A stretch of DNA of 64,000 bases, taken from assembly GCF_036417845.1 (NCBI RefSeq), contig NC_089980.1, forward strand, positions 46,684,501 to 46,748,500, in the 5' to 3' direction. The position numbers and the translations under genes were made by a program. Under the pieces are notes generated by a model. That model was given only the letters and a program-made list of their open reading frames with translations, did no database searches and had not been told where the DNA came from. Positions 26,662 to 40,600 of this stretch are shown here, one piece after another (positions within the stretch are counted from its first letter, which is position 1; each line of letters starts with the position of its first letter). The stretch comes from Apteryx mantelli. Its lineage: Eukaryota > Chordata > Aves > Apterygiformes > Apterygidae.

Positions 26662-27554
26662 TTGCCACCCTTGGCAACTGTTGTTTAATGTCAGGGTTCT
26701 ACATACAAGGTAAACAGGTACTTTCCAAAATATTGTTTAGTCTGGTGAGGGACATAATACACTCAAACAGATGCTTAGCTAGCTAAAGCTTCATTCAATT
26801 TTTTTGTGTTTGGTTTTCTTTCAAGTTTTATTACTTTTAGTATTTTGTGACTTTAAGTCATCCAATTTGCTACAAGACCACAATTTTTTTGTAAGTGCTT
26901 CTGCAATTCTCCCCTTAATTTGCTTCTTTCCTGTTCCATTCTAAGTCACCTCAGGCCTCAACAGTAGGACTAGCCATCTCTGAATACATCTGATTTGGAG
27001 ACTAAATGTTTCACAACATGCACTCCTTTTCTAAAAAGGAAGCAAAATGGGGTTATCTCCTTCAGTCAATTTCCAGGTGTCAATAGTCAAAAGAAAGCAT
27101 TTCTACACAAAAGGCATGCCATAATGAGTTTATAACACCTCAGCTGAAAAAATAAATGGCATTTTTCTTTTTACATAAACCACTAGCAAAGTAGAATACA
27201 GCAAACAAACTTCCTCAGATATGGCACACTTACTCAAAAAATCTATTATTCCTGGTCAGGCTGGCAAGCATCTGTTGGTGGTGAGGTGGTGTAAGGGGAG
27301 AAGAATTTTAAATTCTAGAAGTTTTACCAATCAAAATGAATACTTGCTATAATAGACAGATTTAAAAAAATGATACTGTGAAAGTATTCAGGAACAAATT
27401 CCTCCTCAATTAAAAAAACCCAAAACACTAAAGATTTTAAACAGAAACAAATGCTTGAAGACAAGACATATGTTTATCTCTTTAGAAACTTATCTTCCAG
27501 TGTTTTTACATATACAGTACGTAGAGCTGGATGTAGAATACATAGGAATTCGAC
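22951..27554. other. Intergenic DNA beyond the FEZ2 3' end, no recognised gene
   Basis: AT-rich with poly-A tracts at about 24290-24305 and 24514-24540, a CA run near 24542-24554, and the GT/AT microsatellite at 26604-26655. A minus-strand open frame at 25984-25757 includes LVQQMASCVLENSVDKQAHT but has no support. The 3' end of CRIM1, expected here from mammalian synteny, was not recognised. Confidence 0.55.
26604..26655. repeat. Compound (GT)n(AT)n microsatellite
   Basis: About six GT units run directly into about twenty AT units. It lies roughly 0.9 kb beyond the favoured FEZ2 poly(A) site and is likely polymorphic in length. Confidence 0.95.
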
Positions 27555-28664
27555 CTAGAAGATAGCTCCTTTATTTTTATTAGTATTCCTTACATGTCAA
27601 TCTAATCTTTAAGACCGGCAAAGTGGCTTGTGACAAGTATTTAATGTTGAGGTTATGGGGTAGGTTTGTTCAACAGGATTTGTAAAAAAAACATTCTCAT
27701 CTGTTTGAATGCAGATACATCATCACAGAGGAGACAGTGCATACAATTTACAAGAGAGATTTGTAGTAAAACTTAGAGATACACAATGACCAAAGTCTCT
27801 ATATAATACTCACTTGGAACCTTGGTGCATGTCTTTTAAACTGTACATACAACTTTAAAAAGATATAGCCTTTTAAAATGTTTATACATTGAAGCATCTT
27901 CATTAAGATCAAACACTTAAGAACAGTAAAAGTATAGCAGCAATATGGGAGAATGTCATCCACATGAACATTAATAATTAAAACAAAACCAATAAATACA
28001 GAAATATTACATTAGTCTGATGTTTGTGTTAAGCAACAAGGATAGGTAACACACCAATTACTTAAGAGAAATTGTGAAAGAATCTGGATTTGTTCACTTA
28101 ATGAACAATACTGTTGAATAGTTCAACCTAAGTTATTATTTTAAATGAAGTGTTGAATATTGATTTCCACCAACACTGTCCTGAGGTGCTTCCTGAAGAA
28201 CTCATCTGAATCTTTAAGTGCAAGCCTGACTATGATCCTTTTTGCATTTTTGCTATAGGAACTAAGGATGGTTTTAAATATACATTCCTTAAAACTAGGC
28301 TTATTTTATTTACACTATTCAAAGTTTACTTTCCTTCCAACAACAAATTGTGCAGGAGGATTTAGTACATGCTATACAATGTAAAAATAGACTTTAAAAA
28401 GCCAGAACAATGTGAGTAAAACTGTACAGTGTTTGTTCCCTGCTCCAGTTCATTGCACTGTCTAGTTTAAGTGGATGAGTTGTCATGCCCAGAAGACTTA
28501 CTGTAGGATCAGAATATCCACACACACACATACACACAGAGGAGGTAAACGCATACTGGCTTAGGCATAGCGTCAAATGAAAAAAGATACTATGAGTTAT
28601 CTCCACAGAAAAGCTTCTCATGGAAGGAAGGAGCATGGCTAATTCTGAAGAAAGGCAGCCCTTT
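27555..28664 (-). other. FEZ2: FEZ2 3' UTR (end approximate)
   Basis: This AT-rich stretch follows the TGA. On the minus strand an AATAAA occurs at 28310-28305, giving a UTR of about 0.35 kb. Two more, closely spaced, occur at 27581-27576 and 27575-27570, giving about 1.1 kb. A further one at 26832-26827 would give about 1.8 kb. I favour the paired site because two hexamers lie together. The boundary is inference; transcript 3' ends would settle it. Confidence 0.5.
27570..27581 (-). terminator. Tandem AATAAA poly(A) signals, candidate FEZ2 3' end
   Basis: The plus strand reads TTTATT twice in a row, giving two adjacent AATAAA hexamers on the FEZ2 strand. Cleavage would be expected 10-30 bases downstream, at about 27540-27560. 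The alternative proximal signal is at 28305-28310. Confidence 0.45.
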
Positions 28665-28681
28665 TCATGTAGGACACAGCA
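28665..28681 (-). CDS. FEZ2: FEZ2 terminal coding exon 9 (VLCPT-stop)
   Basis: Only 17 coding bases after acceptor CTTTTGCAG. They complete Val366 and encode Leu-Cys-Pro-Thr and TGA. The tiny terminal coding piece was located by searching for the family's invariant C-terminus with an acceptor in the right phase. It lies 5.1 kb downstream of exon 8, and the rest of the exon is 3' UTR. Confidence 0.93.
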
Positions 28682-31600
28682 CTGCAAAAGAATTATAAAT
28701 ACATGTGGATAAACATCTGTGAAGTTAGTCTGTATAAAAATATTATATTGTGTAAACTGAAATACTTAAACATCAAGTTCTACCCTATCAGTTACACAGT
28801 AAATCTAGACTTCAACTGAAACTGTCAGATATCATTCTCTTCTCAAAAGAGAATTAAGTGACAAAACCCACCATCTTTAACTAATATTACCCAGAAATGA
28901 GTTAACTAAAGGTCATGTCTTAAACAGTGCTTTTTGAAGTGTTCTATCAGAAAACAGAACATTCAATAAAAAGTGACCACATGCAGCTAAATTTTAAAAT
29001 ATGCACTCACAATTTGGGATTCTAATTCTACATTCTAAATTTGGTGTTTATTTGAATCACGCAGAGTGGTAAGACAAGACATGTCCTTCATGTGTTTCTC
29101 ATTCCTTTCACATGTAAGAAACAAACCTCAGAACAATCCAGCTTTCAAAGCAATGCTAGCACAACACAAAAGCAAACAAAGAAGTCAGGTGTAACAAACA
29201 GAAAAATTTCAAAAACAGAAAAATAAATGTTCTTGTTATCTGAAATACTTGCATAATTTAAAAATAGATCACAAGGTAAATTCTTGCTTTGTTAATTTAA
29301 AACAAAAATCTGTTTTTATTTTTGTTTATTTTTTAGCTTTTACTAGAAACTTGCGACTCTTCTCTCTGTCAAGTTGGGTTGAAACTGGCAAACATTTATG
29401 AGGCTGAAAAGATAGACAACATGACTGCATAGAGGCATTTTCATCAGAAAACAGCCTAGACTTGCATACTTCTAAAATCACAGAAAGGTGCCACTACTTT
29501 GTGCATTGTGATTTATTTGCTAAGTACAATAATGCATCAAGAGAAAGACAGGAAGTCTCTGTAAAAAAATTAAATGGATATAGCCAATACACACATGCTT
29601 TCATCTAAAGACCTGGTACCTGATGTTGTCTGACATCTAAAAAGAATGCAACTAGAAGAGATGACAAAAATAACTGTGCTCCCCGTTTTACAGCTTAATT
29701 CGTGCACAAGAAAGTTCACTACTTAATTGCTTGTGTAGATCTTTTAATGGAAACAATGTTTTCAAAGCACAATTATTTGTTCAGCCATCAAAAAAGATCA
29801 GTAGAAAGACAAGCATAAACAGCATTTAAATACAGGTAGCTCACTTGGCTGCCAGCTGCAATCTGATAATATGCTTTCTAAAATCAAGAATTTCATAATA
29901 CTAGTTTGATATTTCTTTCCCTATCAACAAATGCATTCCCCCACCTTCTTCCAAAGCTCAGATTTTCTACTTCATGATCTCTAAGGATAAGACACAGCAA
30001 AATTATTAACACATTAAAAGAATTTTACTCAAAAAATTAAAGCACAGTTGCAAATACTTATCAATTTTCCATTAGCATATATCTCTATTCTAAACCTACA
30101 AATTATAATATGAATCATATGCTGGTGGGGGAAGAATTACAATATATTTGCAAAGCAAATCACTAAGTCCCTTTCATTATTACTAACTTCATGATGAAAA
30201 CACTCACTGCAAAGTAAGAAGAAGTAAGAGATCTTCAGAAAGCAAAAATGTCCTCAGAAATAATTTAGGCTGCATCAAAAGCAACACAAACTGTACAAGG
30301 CTACCTGGAATGTGTGCCTAGTCCAGCTTTGGGATTTTACATCTGAACAGATATTCCCTATGGAAAAGATCCTGGGAAGAGCTAACTGATCACTGGAAAA
30401 AAGGGACTTAAGCATGAGGACAAAGTGAAGTAATGGTATTTTTAACATTCTGGGGGACACAAGAGGGCAGCAGAAATTGGGAAAAGAGGATGCTTAAAAA
30501 GGCAAACACCACAAACTATTTCAAAACTAGTAATCCCATTTGGAAATGAATATGGATTTTTTCCCTCCCCTAACATGAATAGTATAATGCCTCTGTGTAA
30601 ACAGCGCTGAGTTGCACTGGCCTTTTTTACTTCTTTATTATGCTACATTTTTACAGGCAATTGTTCCTTGTTCTAAGGATTTTTACTTCCAGTGTTTCAG
30701 ATGCTTTAGCTGACATTTTTATATACAAGAGGTTATGGAGGGGGGGAAAAAAAGCAAAAGAATAGCCAAGGTGACACGGCAGGTCAGCCGATCTCATTAT
30801 AGAACTCTCCAATTCCAGGCCCATGCTGTAGCTCTTGACCAAACTGCCTTGCCTAGACAGATCTACCCAATCTTCATTAAATGAAGATATTTAATATTAG
30901 GCAATAAACACTGTGGGGTCTTCCTACATGATCCAAAGGTAGCCTCTCACAAATTTCAGAATTATTTCAGCTTTTAGATCTGTTCAAGATGGTGACATTT
31001 CTATAAAACACTTAATGAAATTCAGAAGATTTAAATTTAATAGTTTTTGTTTCTATCAAAGCAGCAGTGAATTTGGCTTCCTGAAGGTTTCTGGTTAAAC
31101 AAACACTTGCTGCTCGATCTTATGGTTCCATTCACCTTTCCATGTTCACAGCACTTTATTTGTCCCATTATATTATGTGAACAATCCTATGGCAATTGTT
31201 AGAATCGCATTTTTCCTCTCATATTTTTCTTTGACACATGATTCTAATCAATTTAAATAGCTTATCAAAAGTAATGGACAATATCTGGACAAGATTACTG
31301 CTAATTCTGTGGACAGCCATAAACCAAGACTAGCTTTTTTTTAAAACAAAACAAACAAAAACAACAAAAAAAAAACCCAAACCAGCATTTAGAAAATGAA
31401 TCTGCTGCTTTAAAAACATGGTTAAGAACCTTTAGAAGATTCTTTCTTTTTTGCATGTGAAACACTAGAAATGTTAAAGCTTGAAAGAAGGTTGTAACTG
31501 CTGACAAGATTCCACACAACAGGATTCCCCATAAAGCTACATCTGCTCTATTGTCACACATACTTTACTGCCTGCTCTTTTGTTTGAAGATTGGGAAGGC

Positions 31601-34600
31601 CTAGAAACGATTATCTTTCTGCTTCTTTTTGAAAAGAAATTCAAAACCTTAAATCCTCACAATCACCTTCACCTCACCAATACATCTTAAGTCTTCTCAG
31701 TGAAGAGAACAGATCCTTTAAAAAGCAGATCATTCATTTTACTTTGAAATTCAGGGAGTAAGTTGCTTCAAGCAATTGTTTAGAATCTTCTAATCCCCCC
31801 TTAACCATCTTTAAAAACAACTCCCAGATAACAGACTGTGGCTGGGAGTATTCTATGCCATGTATGAAGCAACAATGAGACTTGAGGCCGGATGTCTTAG
31901 TGGCAGAAAGAGGAGAGAAACAGACTGCAACTTCAGAAACAACTGGAAGATTTTTGCCTCTTCCACAGGATACACGTGCACTGCCTGCAGTGTAACACCG
32001 CCAGCTGAGCTAGCAGTATTTATGCAATCTAAACATAGCAACACGAAGCCCTGTGCTGACTAGTTTGTATGTCTCTGATGGCTGTAGTGCAGACAGACTC
32101 ACAGAAGAGCAAGAAATTCTTAGTTTTCTTCAGTAATGAAATTGTGGCAGCAGAAGGGAAAAATTACCTTTTCCTGTCAGTATCAAGTGATGTTGGCAAA
32201 AAGTTACTTTTTGCACTCCAGCCATTTCTGTTTTGCAATTTAAAAGCAAAAATGCTTTCCAGAAAGTGATGAAAGAACTGTCTGATCTGACATATTTAAT
32301 GAGCATTAAGTTTTGGCAATTGTCGCAACCAGCTGGTAGAACATCCCTGGTCATTTTAAGGTCATGAGCAGGCAGAGGTAGGAGGAGACCACAGTATCAA
32401 GCTTCCCTACATCATCCTGTCATGGGTTCAGCTAATCTGCTCTTACAAAGTCTTCTATGCAGAAGATTCCTCAATTTCCCTAGACAGCCAGGTTCTTACT
32501 CACTGTCTTAGTAATTTGAAAGCTTTTCTGGATAGCTATGTCTGAAAATAAAGGGCTCCATAAAAGGCAATAAGCAAATACATCTAACATAATAAAGATT
32601 TTCAGAAAGGGTAAGCAAAAACTGGAGCAATCACGGGGACCAACTGAAAGGATCTCCATGCTCTTACCCTACCACAATAATTCTGCTAAGCTATAGAAAT
32701 GATCCTCTTTCAACAGGAAGTCTGTCAGAGTTTCTACAAAACTGCGTGGCCCCCCTTTGGGTATTTTTGAAGCTAACAGCACACATTTTATCTACAACTT
32801 TAAACTTATGGTACTTTCAAATGTCTGCAAGATGAAAGTGATTAGAAATCATATGGAAGGAGTAAGTGAAATGACTATTTGAAAAAATAAAGCTTGGAAA
32901 ACATGATTCCCAATTAAGAGAATGACTTTGCATCATATGAACTCGAAGCAGAACATAATGAATTTTTGGGCTGCAAATAAAAAGGCATCTATTTTCTGTA
33001 CACCTGTTTGTCTAGATTTTGTGAGTTCTGATGCACATGCTAAGCCTTAAACATTAAAGAAGATGGGACCATTTCTATGCCAAGAATTAAGTGAGAACAT
33101 AAGCATTAGTATAATACTGGCAAAAATGAAATCACAAGAAAAATGCTTAAAAGTAATTTAAGAATGTGCAAAACCATCTGGAACATTTCCTTAAAGCTCA
33201 AGATAGCAGTGGTTCTCATTGTTTGACATACCGCTAATATACTTGATGCATCAGAATGGAAAAAAGTAGATATATGTTTAGTAGACAAGCCTTATAAAGA
33301 AAAGATGACAGAAGGTATAACATGTGAAATAAGTATGATTTTACTGTTGACCAGAAGGTGAATATCACTTTTTAAAGCAAGGCTATATAAGCACTTCAGC
33401 TGGCAAATGCATTATTACCATAGGCAGTTTGAGTTCTCGTTCTGAAAAATCTGTACATTACATGTTTTTAACTACTCCATTTTACTTTGTAAACCAGACT
33501 GCTCTGCTGCTACTGACATCCTTCAGCTACTTGAAAATATGCCACATATTTTTGCTATTTTATATTAGAACAAAAAAAAAAATCAGTATGATGTTTCATT
33601 TATGAACTATATGCTCAGAAACCTCTGACATAAATGTAACGAAATCTAAGTGAGAGCTTTATTTGAAAAAAGACATAATTCATGAGTGCTGCAGGACTAC
33701 TCTTTTCAAATACATATTGTATCCATAACAATTTAAAATAAAAGATCCTTGCTAACGACTACAAGCTAAGAATCATACTCACCTTTTAAAATATAGTCTG
33801 TTAACAAGCTTGGCACTTTCTCACTATCCTCTTTCATGGCATGAAGGACTAAAGCAGGTAAAGAAAAAAAAACAGTAATTCAGATATTTGCTCATAAATT
33901 AAAGATATCAATCTTGAAAAAAAACACCGTGAAGCAGTTTCAACTACTCATAGGGATATTACTACCAGATCAGCTAGAAAATACGACACACAACATCTGC
34001 ACCTTTCACTTGTATAATTCTCACTGAACTCCAAGGTAGGTGGATGCATGTGACCCATTTTCCATGGTTAAGTAATTACAGTAAATGTCACCAACCTAAA
34101 AATACTACACTTAATATTTCAGTGTTCTCTTAACAGCTGAGGAAAACCACATTTTCTATTTCATGTATTTCCACGCACTATGAGAAAAAAAACCCCAAAC
34201 TATTTAAACAAAGAAAAAAAGGTATGAATATTTTTTTCTTTCTTCTACTTCACAGGTGGCAATATTTAGGAATTTTAAAATAGGATATTTACAGTCAGAA
34301 TTTTTTAAAACTTTACATTGAAATTATAAATCCATTAATGTGTTGTACTTTTTTCTGTTATTCTCACCATCAGTTGATTTTATTAGGCCAATTTGTCCTC
34401 AGCTTCAAAATCCATGAAGTTCTATGAGGCCGGCCAAGGTTTTAACTATTTTTACTTTACTTTTCTATTTTCACCATACTTCAGATTTGACTACAGAAAG
34501 TCAGGTTTTCAACACACTGACATTTAATCTTTCCTCATATCTTACAGTGAAAACTGCAATTCCACATATGGCAATCAAACACTTACACAAGAAAAGGTAA

Positions 34601-37600
34601 GGAGAGAGCATTCTTAGCATTTCTGACTGTATTTTACCAGAAACAAAGAAAAAAGCCCCTCCTCCCAATGAAAAACCTGTTCAAAAGAAAGTCACTATAT
34701 GCAAAACTGAAATATGCTAACTGCTGGAGGGTTGGAGATCCTAGATAAGAAAAGCAGGCTCCATTACTTAATTTCTTTCCTTGATCTTCACTCCGAATCA
34801 TGCAATAACATCACTTTTCTAGAGAAACACTGCTATAAATGAGCTGATGGGAATGTTTTTTCAGAAATGGTGAATGTTACCAGCTGTAGCCTAGAAAGTC
34901 TTAAAATACATTACTGAGTTTGGAATTTACTTAGAATAATGTCAAAGGGCCATTTTTGTGAAGTATGGATAATTCTGAATTGACATTTCTCAAGAAGGAA
35001 AAGCTTTTAAAATAACTCATAAGCAAGAACAAAGTCACTAGTTTGAATGTTCCAAAGAGAATCAAGTCTGAAACAGAACTTGATGGAAGCAAACAATAAT
35101 AATCTAAAGACTGAAAAGAAGCAACCATTTTTAAGACAGGTATATATCTGTCACACTGTACTTGCATGTGAAACATCAGTTACAGAGGTATTCATGCCAT
35201 CCGTACTTGGGTATTCAATATACGTAGTCTAAGCAGCCTTCTGAAAATCCCCTATCTCCTTCCAAATAGTATACAGAAAATTCTATTCCAAACTTTGACT
35301 TTCTGAATTGAAGCTAGGTTAGATGCAGCTGACATACTCTAGAGCAGGTGACGCATATGTTCTCCTGCACAACAAAGAGGGTGATATAAGATTACTTACT
35401 GTTTTCAGGTCTGTTCCACTGACCTGCTCTGGTCTTTTCAAAGACTCAAAAGAAACTAATTCTGAATGTGATTTAGGTGCCAAATTTCCCTTTACACTTA
35501 CAAAAAGTTTCCTACTCCAAACAAAAGCCACAAAACAACCCAAGTGAAGTCAGACTATTGAAGGCCATGTTTCAGAATGACATCCAGCTTCACCTAGTAT
35601 TTAGAGCTTTTCTTTTCCACAGATGAATATATAGCCCTTTATTGCTCAAACAAAAGAAGAATGAATCATTGTGGATTTTTTAAAAGGGATTAGAGTTTAA
35701 AAAAAATGACACTTTTTGGTTTTTCATTTGTTCAAAATGCACTGTGTGAATGTTAATAATAAAAGGTTTTAATTAGACTCCTGACAGTTCAAGAAGGTAA
35801 AAAGAAAACAACATTAAGGAGAATACTGATAGATGATTCTTGCATAATATTTCCTCTTGAGCACAGTTTCACTTGGTTTATTAGTCAGCAGCAATTACTA
35901 AAACCAAGATCTTCCAGAATATGAAAGACATTGAGGTTTTGAAGAATTTAAATAAGACTGATCACTCCCTTTCTTAAATAACAAAAACGTTTAGAAAACA
36001 TTGGGCTCTTTATCCAAGAGGATGCTGCATTTACTTCAGAAGACTTTCCTAGTACCCTGAAAGTATTCTTATTTTGAAGCAAACAGTTTAAAGCTCTTGC
36101 TCACTCACAATTCTCAAGAATTTCAAAGCAATGAATTTGCCTTCTCCAACAGCCATTATCAGCAACAAATATTAGCTTGCAAGGAATTAGTTTAAAAACT
36201 ACACTGAAGAGCAAAAAACCCTTGTAGATCTGGACAGCACTCTTAATCAGAGTACGCTAAACAGCTTACTGGCAAACATCACCGATCCAGTGTAACTGCT
36301 TGTTGCAGATTTCTCATGAGCATATTCCGAGTTTGCTACTAGAACATTCTGATCATGACCAAGAAGATTCTAATTTTATATGCAATATCTGCTTTATGTT
36401 TTGAGGGAGACAATCACTTTCTAGGTATGCATGCTACAAAACATCAGGAAGTATTTTTAATCACTAGTTTATGGAACACAATTTTTTTAATTAAGATGGC
36501 ACAGCATTAAGCAACTTGATACATGTAAGCTTGTCTGTCATCCCATAAACAATAATTGACAATTCTTTATGAAATATTATCAACACGACTGAAAGAATTG
36601 AAAGCAAAGAATCACAGCACACAGAGGTATTTCATAAACTCCAAGTCCCCCATGTGAGAATCTGAACTTCAAATATAACAACAAGCATTTTATTTCAATT
36701 TTTATGTTGAAATAAGATATCAGTGTTCATAGCCATGGAATAAGATACAGCTTTAAATGAAACTGATTTAATGCCTGCCTAACAACAGCACAAAATGTGA
36801 GTCAGGAAGTCTGCAACTGAATCCAAGGATCAAGTTTCAACCAATCCACAGAAGGCAATACTGTTCATACTCTTTACAGTGTACCAGTCATTTTGTTAAT
36901 AAACAATGAAACAACACAATCCATTTCCAGAATGCTTTTGCCTTTTTTCTGCTTAATATTGACAATAGTTTCAAGTGAAATTTAAATATAACAAGAGGAT
37001 AAAACTTCTCTGCAGGAGTAAATATAAAAAATATATTTGTTACAGTGCAGCTATGAACTACCAGCTAAGAGAGCCTATGCAGAAAAATATAAGGAATCCA
37101 AATGAAACATTTAAACAGAGAATTTACGTCAGAATTTATCCAATATTTAATTTATCTTTCACGAAAATACACTAACAACCTTCCCCCATCCTTCAGCCAA
37201 CTGTGGAATGACAGATCTGTGTAGCTGGAAAGTACCTTAAGAAGTCTTTAGATCCAAAGCCCTGCACTGAATTCTGGTCAAATGGCATTCCACCATCTAT
37301 TTCTGTAGCTTCCTCCTATAAACCTCAAATGAGGGAGATGCTATAATCCCAGAGATATCTGCTGTATTTAATCACCACAATAATTAATCATTTTTTAAAC
37401 ACAACCTTAATTTTAATGCCAACTGAAGCAGCACAGAGAGGACTTAGATTTTATAAATAATTTTGAGAATCTAGCCTAAAGAATGCTGGAAGAACCTAAT
37501 TTAACAGGGGAATTTAAAGCACTGTCAAAACTCTGATTTGGCTTATACTCCCAAATTACTATAATTTATTAACCAACAAACCAGAGACAAGCAGGCTATT

Positions 37601-40600
37601 TTAAAGGTACCCAAGCATAATCATTAGATGGCTAATTGTAAGTGTCCCAACACTCATTCTAATTTTCAGAACTTATTACTATATAATAACCTCAACAAAA
37701 CAGTTTAAACAAACAGGAGTATATCAGGTACTATAAGGTAGCAGGGAGACAGTATTGCCAACTTTCATGTATACAGTATTTCCATAAAGCTCTGCCTGTT
37801 GAAGTAATATGAGAATCTTTGCTTTTTGATACATACAAGTTTTTAGCCTTCTGGGTTTCAAAGAACAGCTAGAAAACATAATGAAAAAAACCCAAAAGAC
37901 AAGTAAAGACCAGCCAAAATGCATGATTAAAAATCACACAATTTTAAATAAATGCCATAGGGTAGGCAGGAAAGATAATTGTTCGATTCATTGTTTTTGA
38001 GCAACAACAGTTGGCAATACAAGGAAGGAAGTATCAGTGGGGAACTTCATATGCTCACTTTTGGTTAATGTTTGAAGGTCTTCAACAGATGGGGGTCCAT
38101 TTTTCTTCTCATAAGGAATGACGGTTGTTAAATACTGTCAAATAAAAAACAGAGTCACTTGACAGTTATTTCATGCAGTTTATATTGCTTGCATTTTCTT
38201 TTGTAAAAATTGTAGCAACTGAAATTGTTAGCCACAAATAAAAGCTTTTCAAAATATTGTATTTTACAAGATATTAAGATCTATCTCTATCCCAAAACTA
38301 ATCTCACAGAAGTCAACTTCTGTTTCTTGGCAAATCATGTAAAGATCATTTTAAAACTCATACAGTTAAACACTAAATTTTTTGAAGCTTTCTACAATAA
38401 GAAGTTTCTCTGTTGCATTTCATCCTCAGAGCCTAAGCACACCGATGGCAAAAATCTCTCTTCTCCTACCCTAAAATAAATAAATAAAAATCAACCAAAA
38501 GTCCTCCAGGAAACATTGTAAGAAGTACTTTAAATATACTATGAAACACAAGCTGAAAGAACAACCTTCCCACCACCTCCCACTCAAACAATAGCTTCCA
38601 AATGCAGATGAATAATTTTCACATGTTCTCTCTCCCTCTCAAAAAACCCCTCTAAAACAAAAAAAAATGCAAGTAACACTAGCCATGTCAAAATCTGAAA
38701 CCAATTCCTGCTTTCCAGTAACATTAGAATAACATTCTTTGCACAGAAATAGTTCTTATTTATTTTGCTTTGAAATTGTTTGTGAAACTCTGATAACATC
38801 CAGCTTTTTAAAAGATACAGGCATAACAGATACAGGCTGTACGGGTGCATAAGGTAAGCTGCTCAGGTTTGTACAATTGTGATAAGTATTTGAAAAATCT
38901 TCAAACTTGGCATACACTGTGTTTGAACAGTCTCAAAACAGACATGGGATTTTCTTAGTGATTGCTCAACTCTTACTGAGTATGTGAAACATTCCCAGGA
39001 TTTTGATAGATCAAAGAGCATTCCCTACCACCAGCTCTGAAGCTGTTCTATGTTCCTCTGTACAAAGAAAATTAGATTACCCTACAACTGGATGAAACTG
39101 AAAACAGAATTTCTAACTTTCACCTTCTGACCCCATATACTTCTAACCAAAAGGAACAAGGTAAGTCTAATTAAACCATGATAGCCCATCATTTGCATTT
39201 TAATTTAAATTCTCAATTTTAATAGTCAAGTATGCTAACAGATTGTTTCAAATCAACTCCACTTTTGTTCCATTTACACTTGAAAACTTTCGTTCTTCTC
39301 AGCTTTGCCACAGAAAATCAAAGCAACAATTTTAAGTCTTGCAGGACTTTCATATCTGGAGTGCAATCAAAAATTTTTTTTTCAAATTCTTGAAGCAACT
39401 TTATTAAGGATTTTTATTAAATGTGTTTAGGCTACGTTTTACTTTGCAACCTATATGAATACATATTCTTTTTAAAGAAGCATTTCAAAAGCCCTCAAAT
39501 CTCTGGAACTTTCCCCAATGAAAAAGCTTCCTGATATCTCCCTGAATATAATTTTTAAGAATTCCAGAGGAACTTTTTTCTGGGTTAATAGATACAAGAC
39601 AGAAGATAAAACAACCCTCTCTCTCATTCAAGTTGAGAGAGATGTGGTTCAACCTCCACGTTAACAGTCAAAATACATTATGCACAAGGTCTCCTTCTTC
39701 AAACCTAGTAGCAGCACTCAGCAAGGGAGTCAAGTGTAACTGAGACTCCTTGTGAATAGGTTCATCTTGCAGAAGGAGAGTTAATGCCAACAATGTTTCC
39801 TAACTGCTGCCATATTTAGAGGGGGATCATGCACCTCATGTCCAACCACATCCTCTGTCTAAAAGTCAGAGGGACTCTGCCGCTTATAACTTAAGGGAAC
39901 CTACTGCACGGATATACTGACATCTCACCAAAACTTCATGAAAACACATGGCTATTCCTTTAGGAACCCTCCTATTCCTTTAGGATTTTCTCACATCCAC
40001 TTGGCACTGCAGAGGAAAGCATGCAATGCTTCTTAGGAAACTGTCCAAGAGGCAATTTTCAGTTTCTTTTCCCACAGATGTAACCAACAGGTATCTCAAA
40101 ACAGAGATTCATATTCTTCCCAAAGTTAACTGAAACAAGAGCTAGGTAAGGCTGCTGAATCTGTGTATGTCAGAAATGAAAATAAATCTAACTCAGAAAC
40201 CAGAAGTCAAAAAACAGTGATTTCCAGCCTTCAGAACTAAGTGGCATTCTATCCTTTACCTAGGCAATAAATTACTGGAAAATGTTTCACTGCACCAAAT
40301 ACATATTCCCTATTTTCTTTTCCCTTTAAAATCCAGCTTTATCCACCAGTTTTCCTGTCCTTTTCCTCATCAACACTTTGCTGCTGGGATACTAAGAATC
40401 ATAAAGCTCTATAGGAACGCTTTAAAACCCACTCCCTGAATAGCTGTGTGAAGGATAATGTTATGAAACGGGGGGCGGGGGGAAATAATCTATCCTACAG
40501 CTTACTGACATGCCTAAGTGTTAAGTCTACCATTATTCGTAAAATTTTGAAACAAATTTGGTGATATGATAAGCAGCACCCCCACTGTAATCTTGAATCA

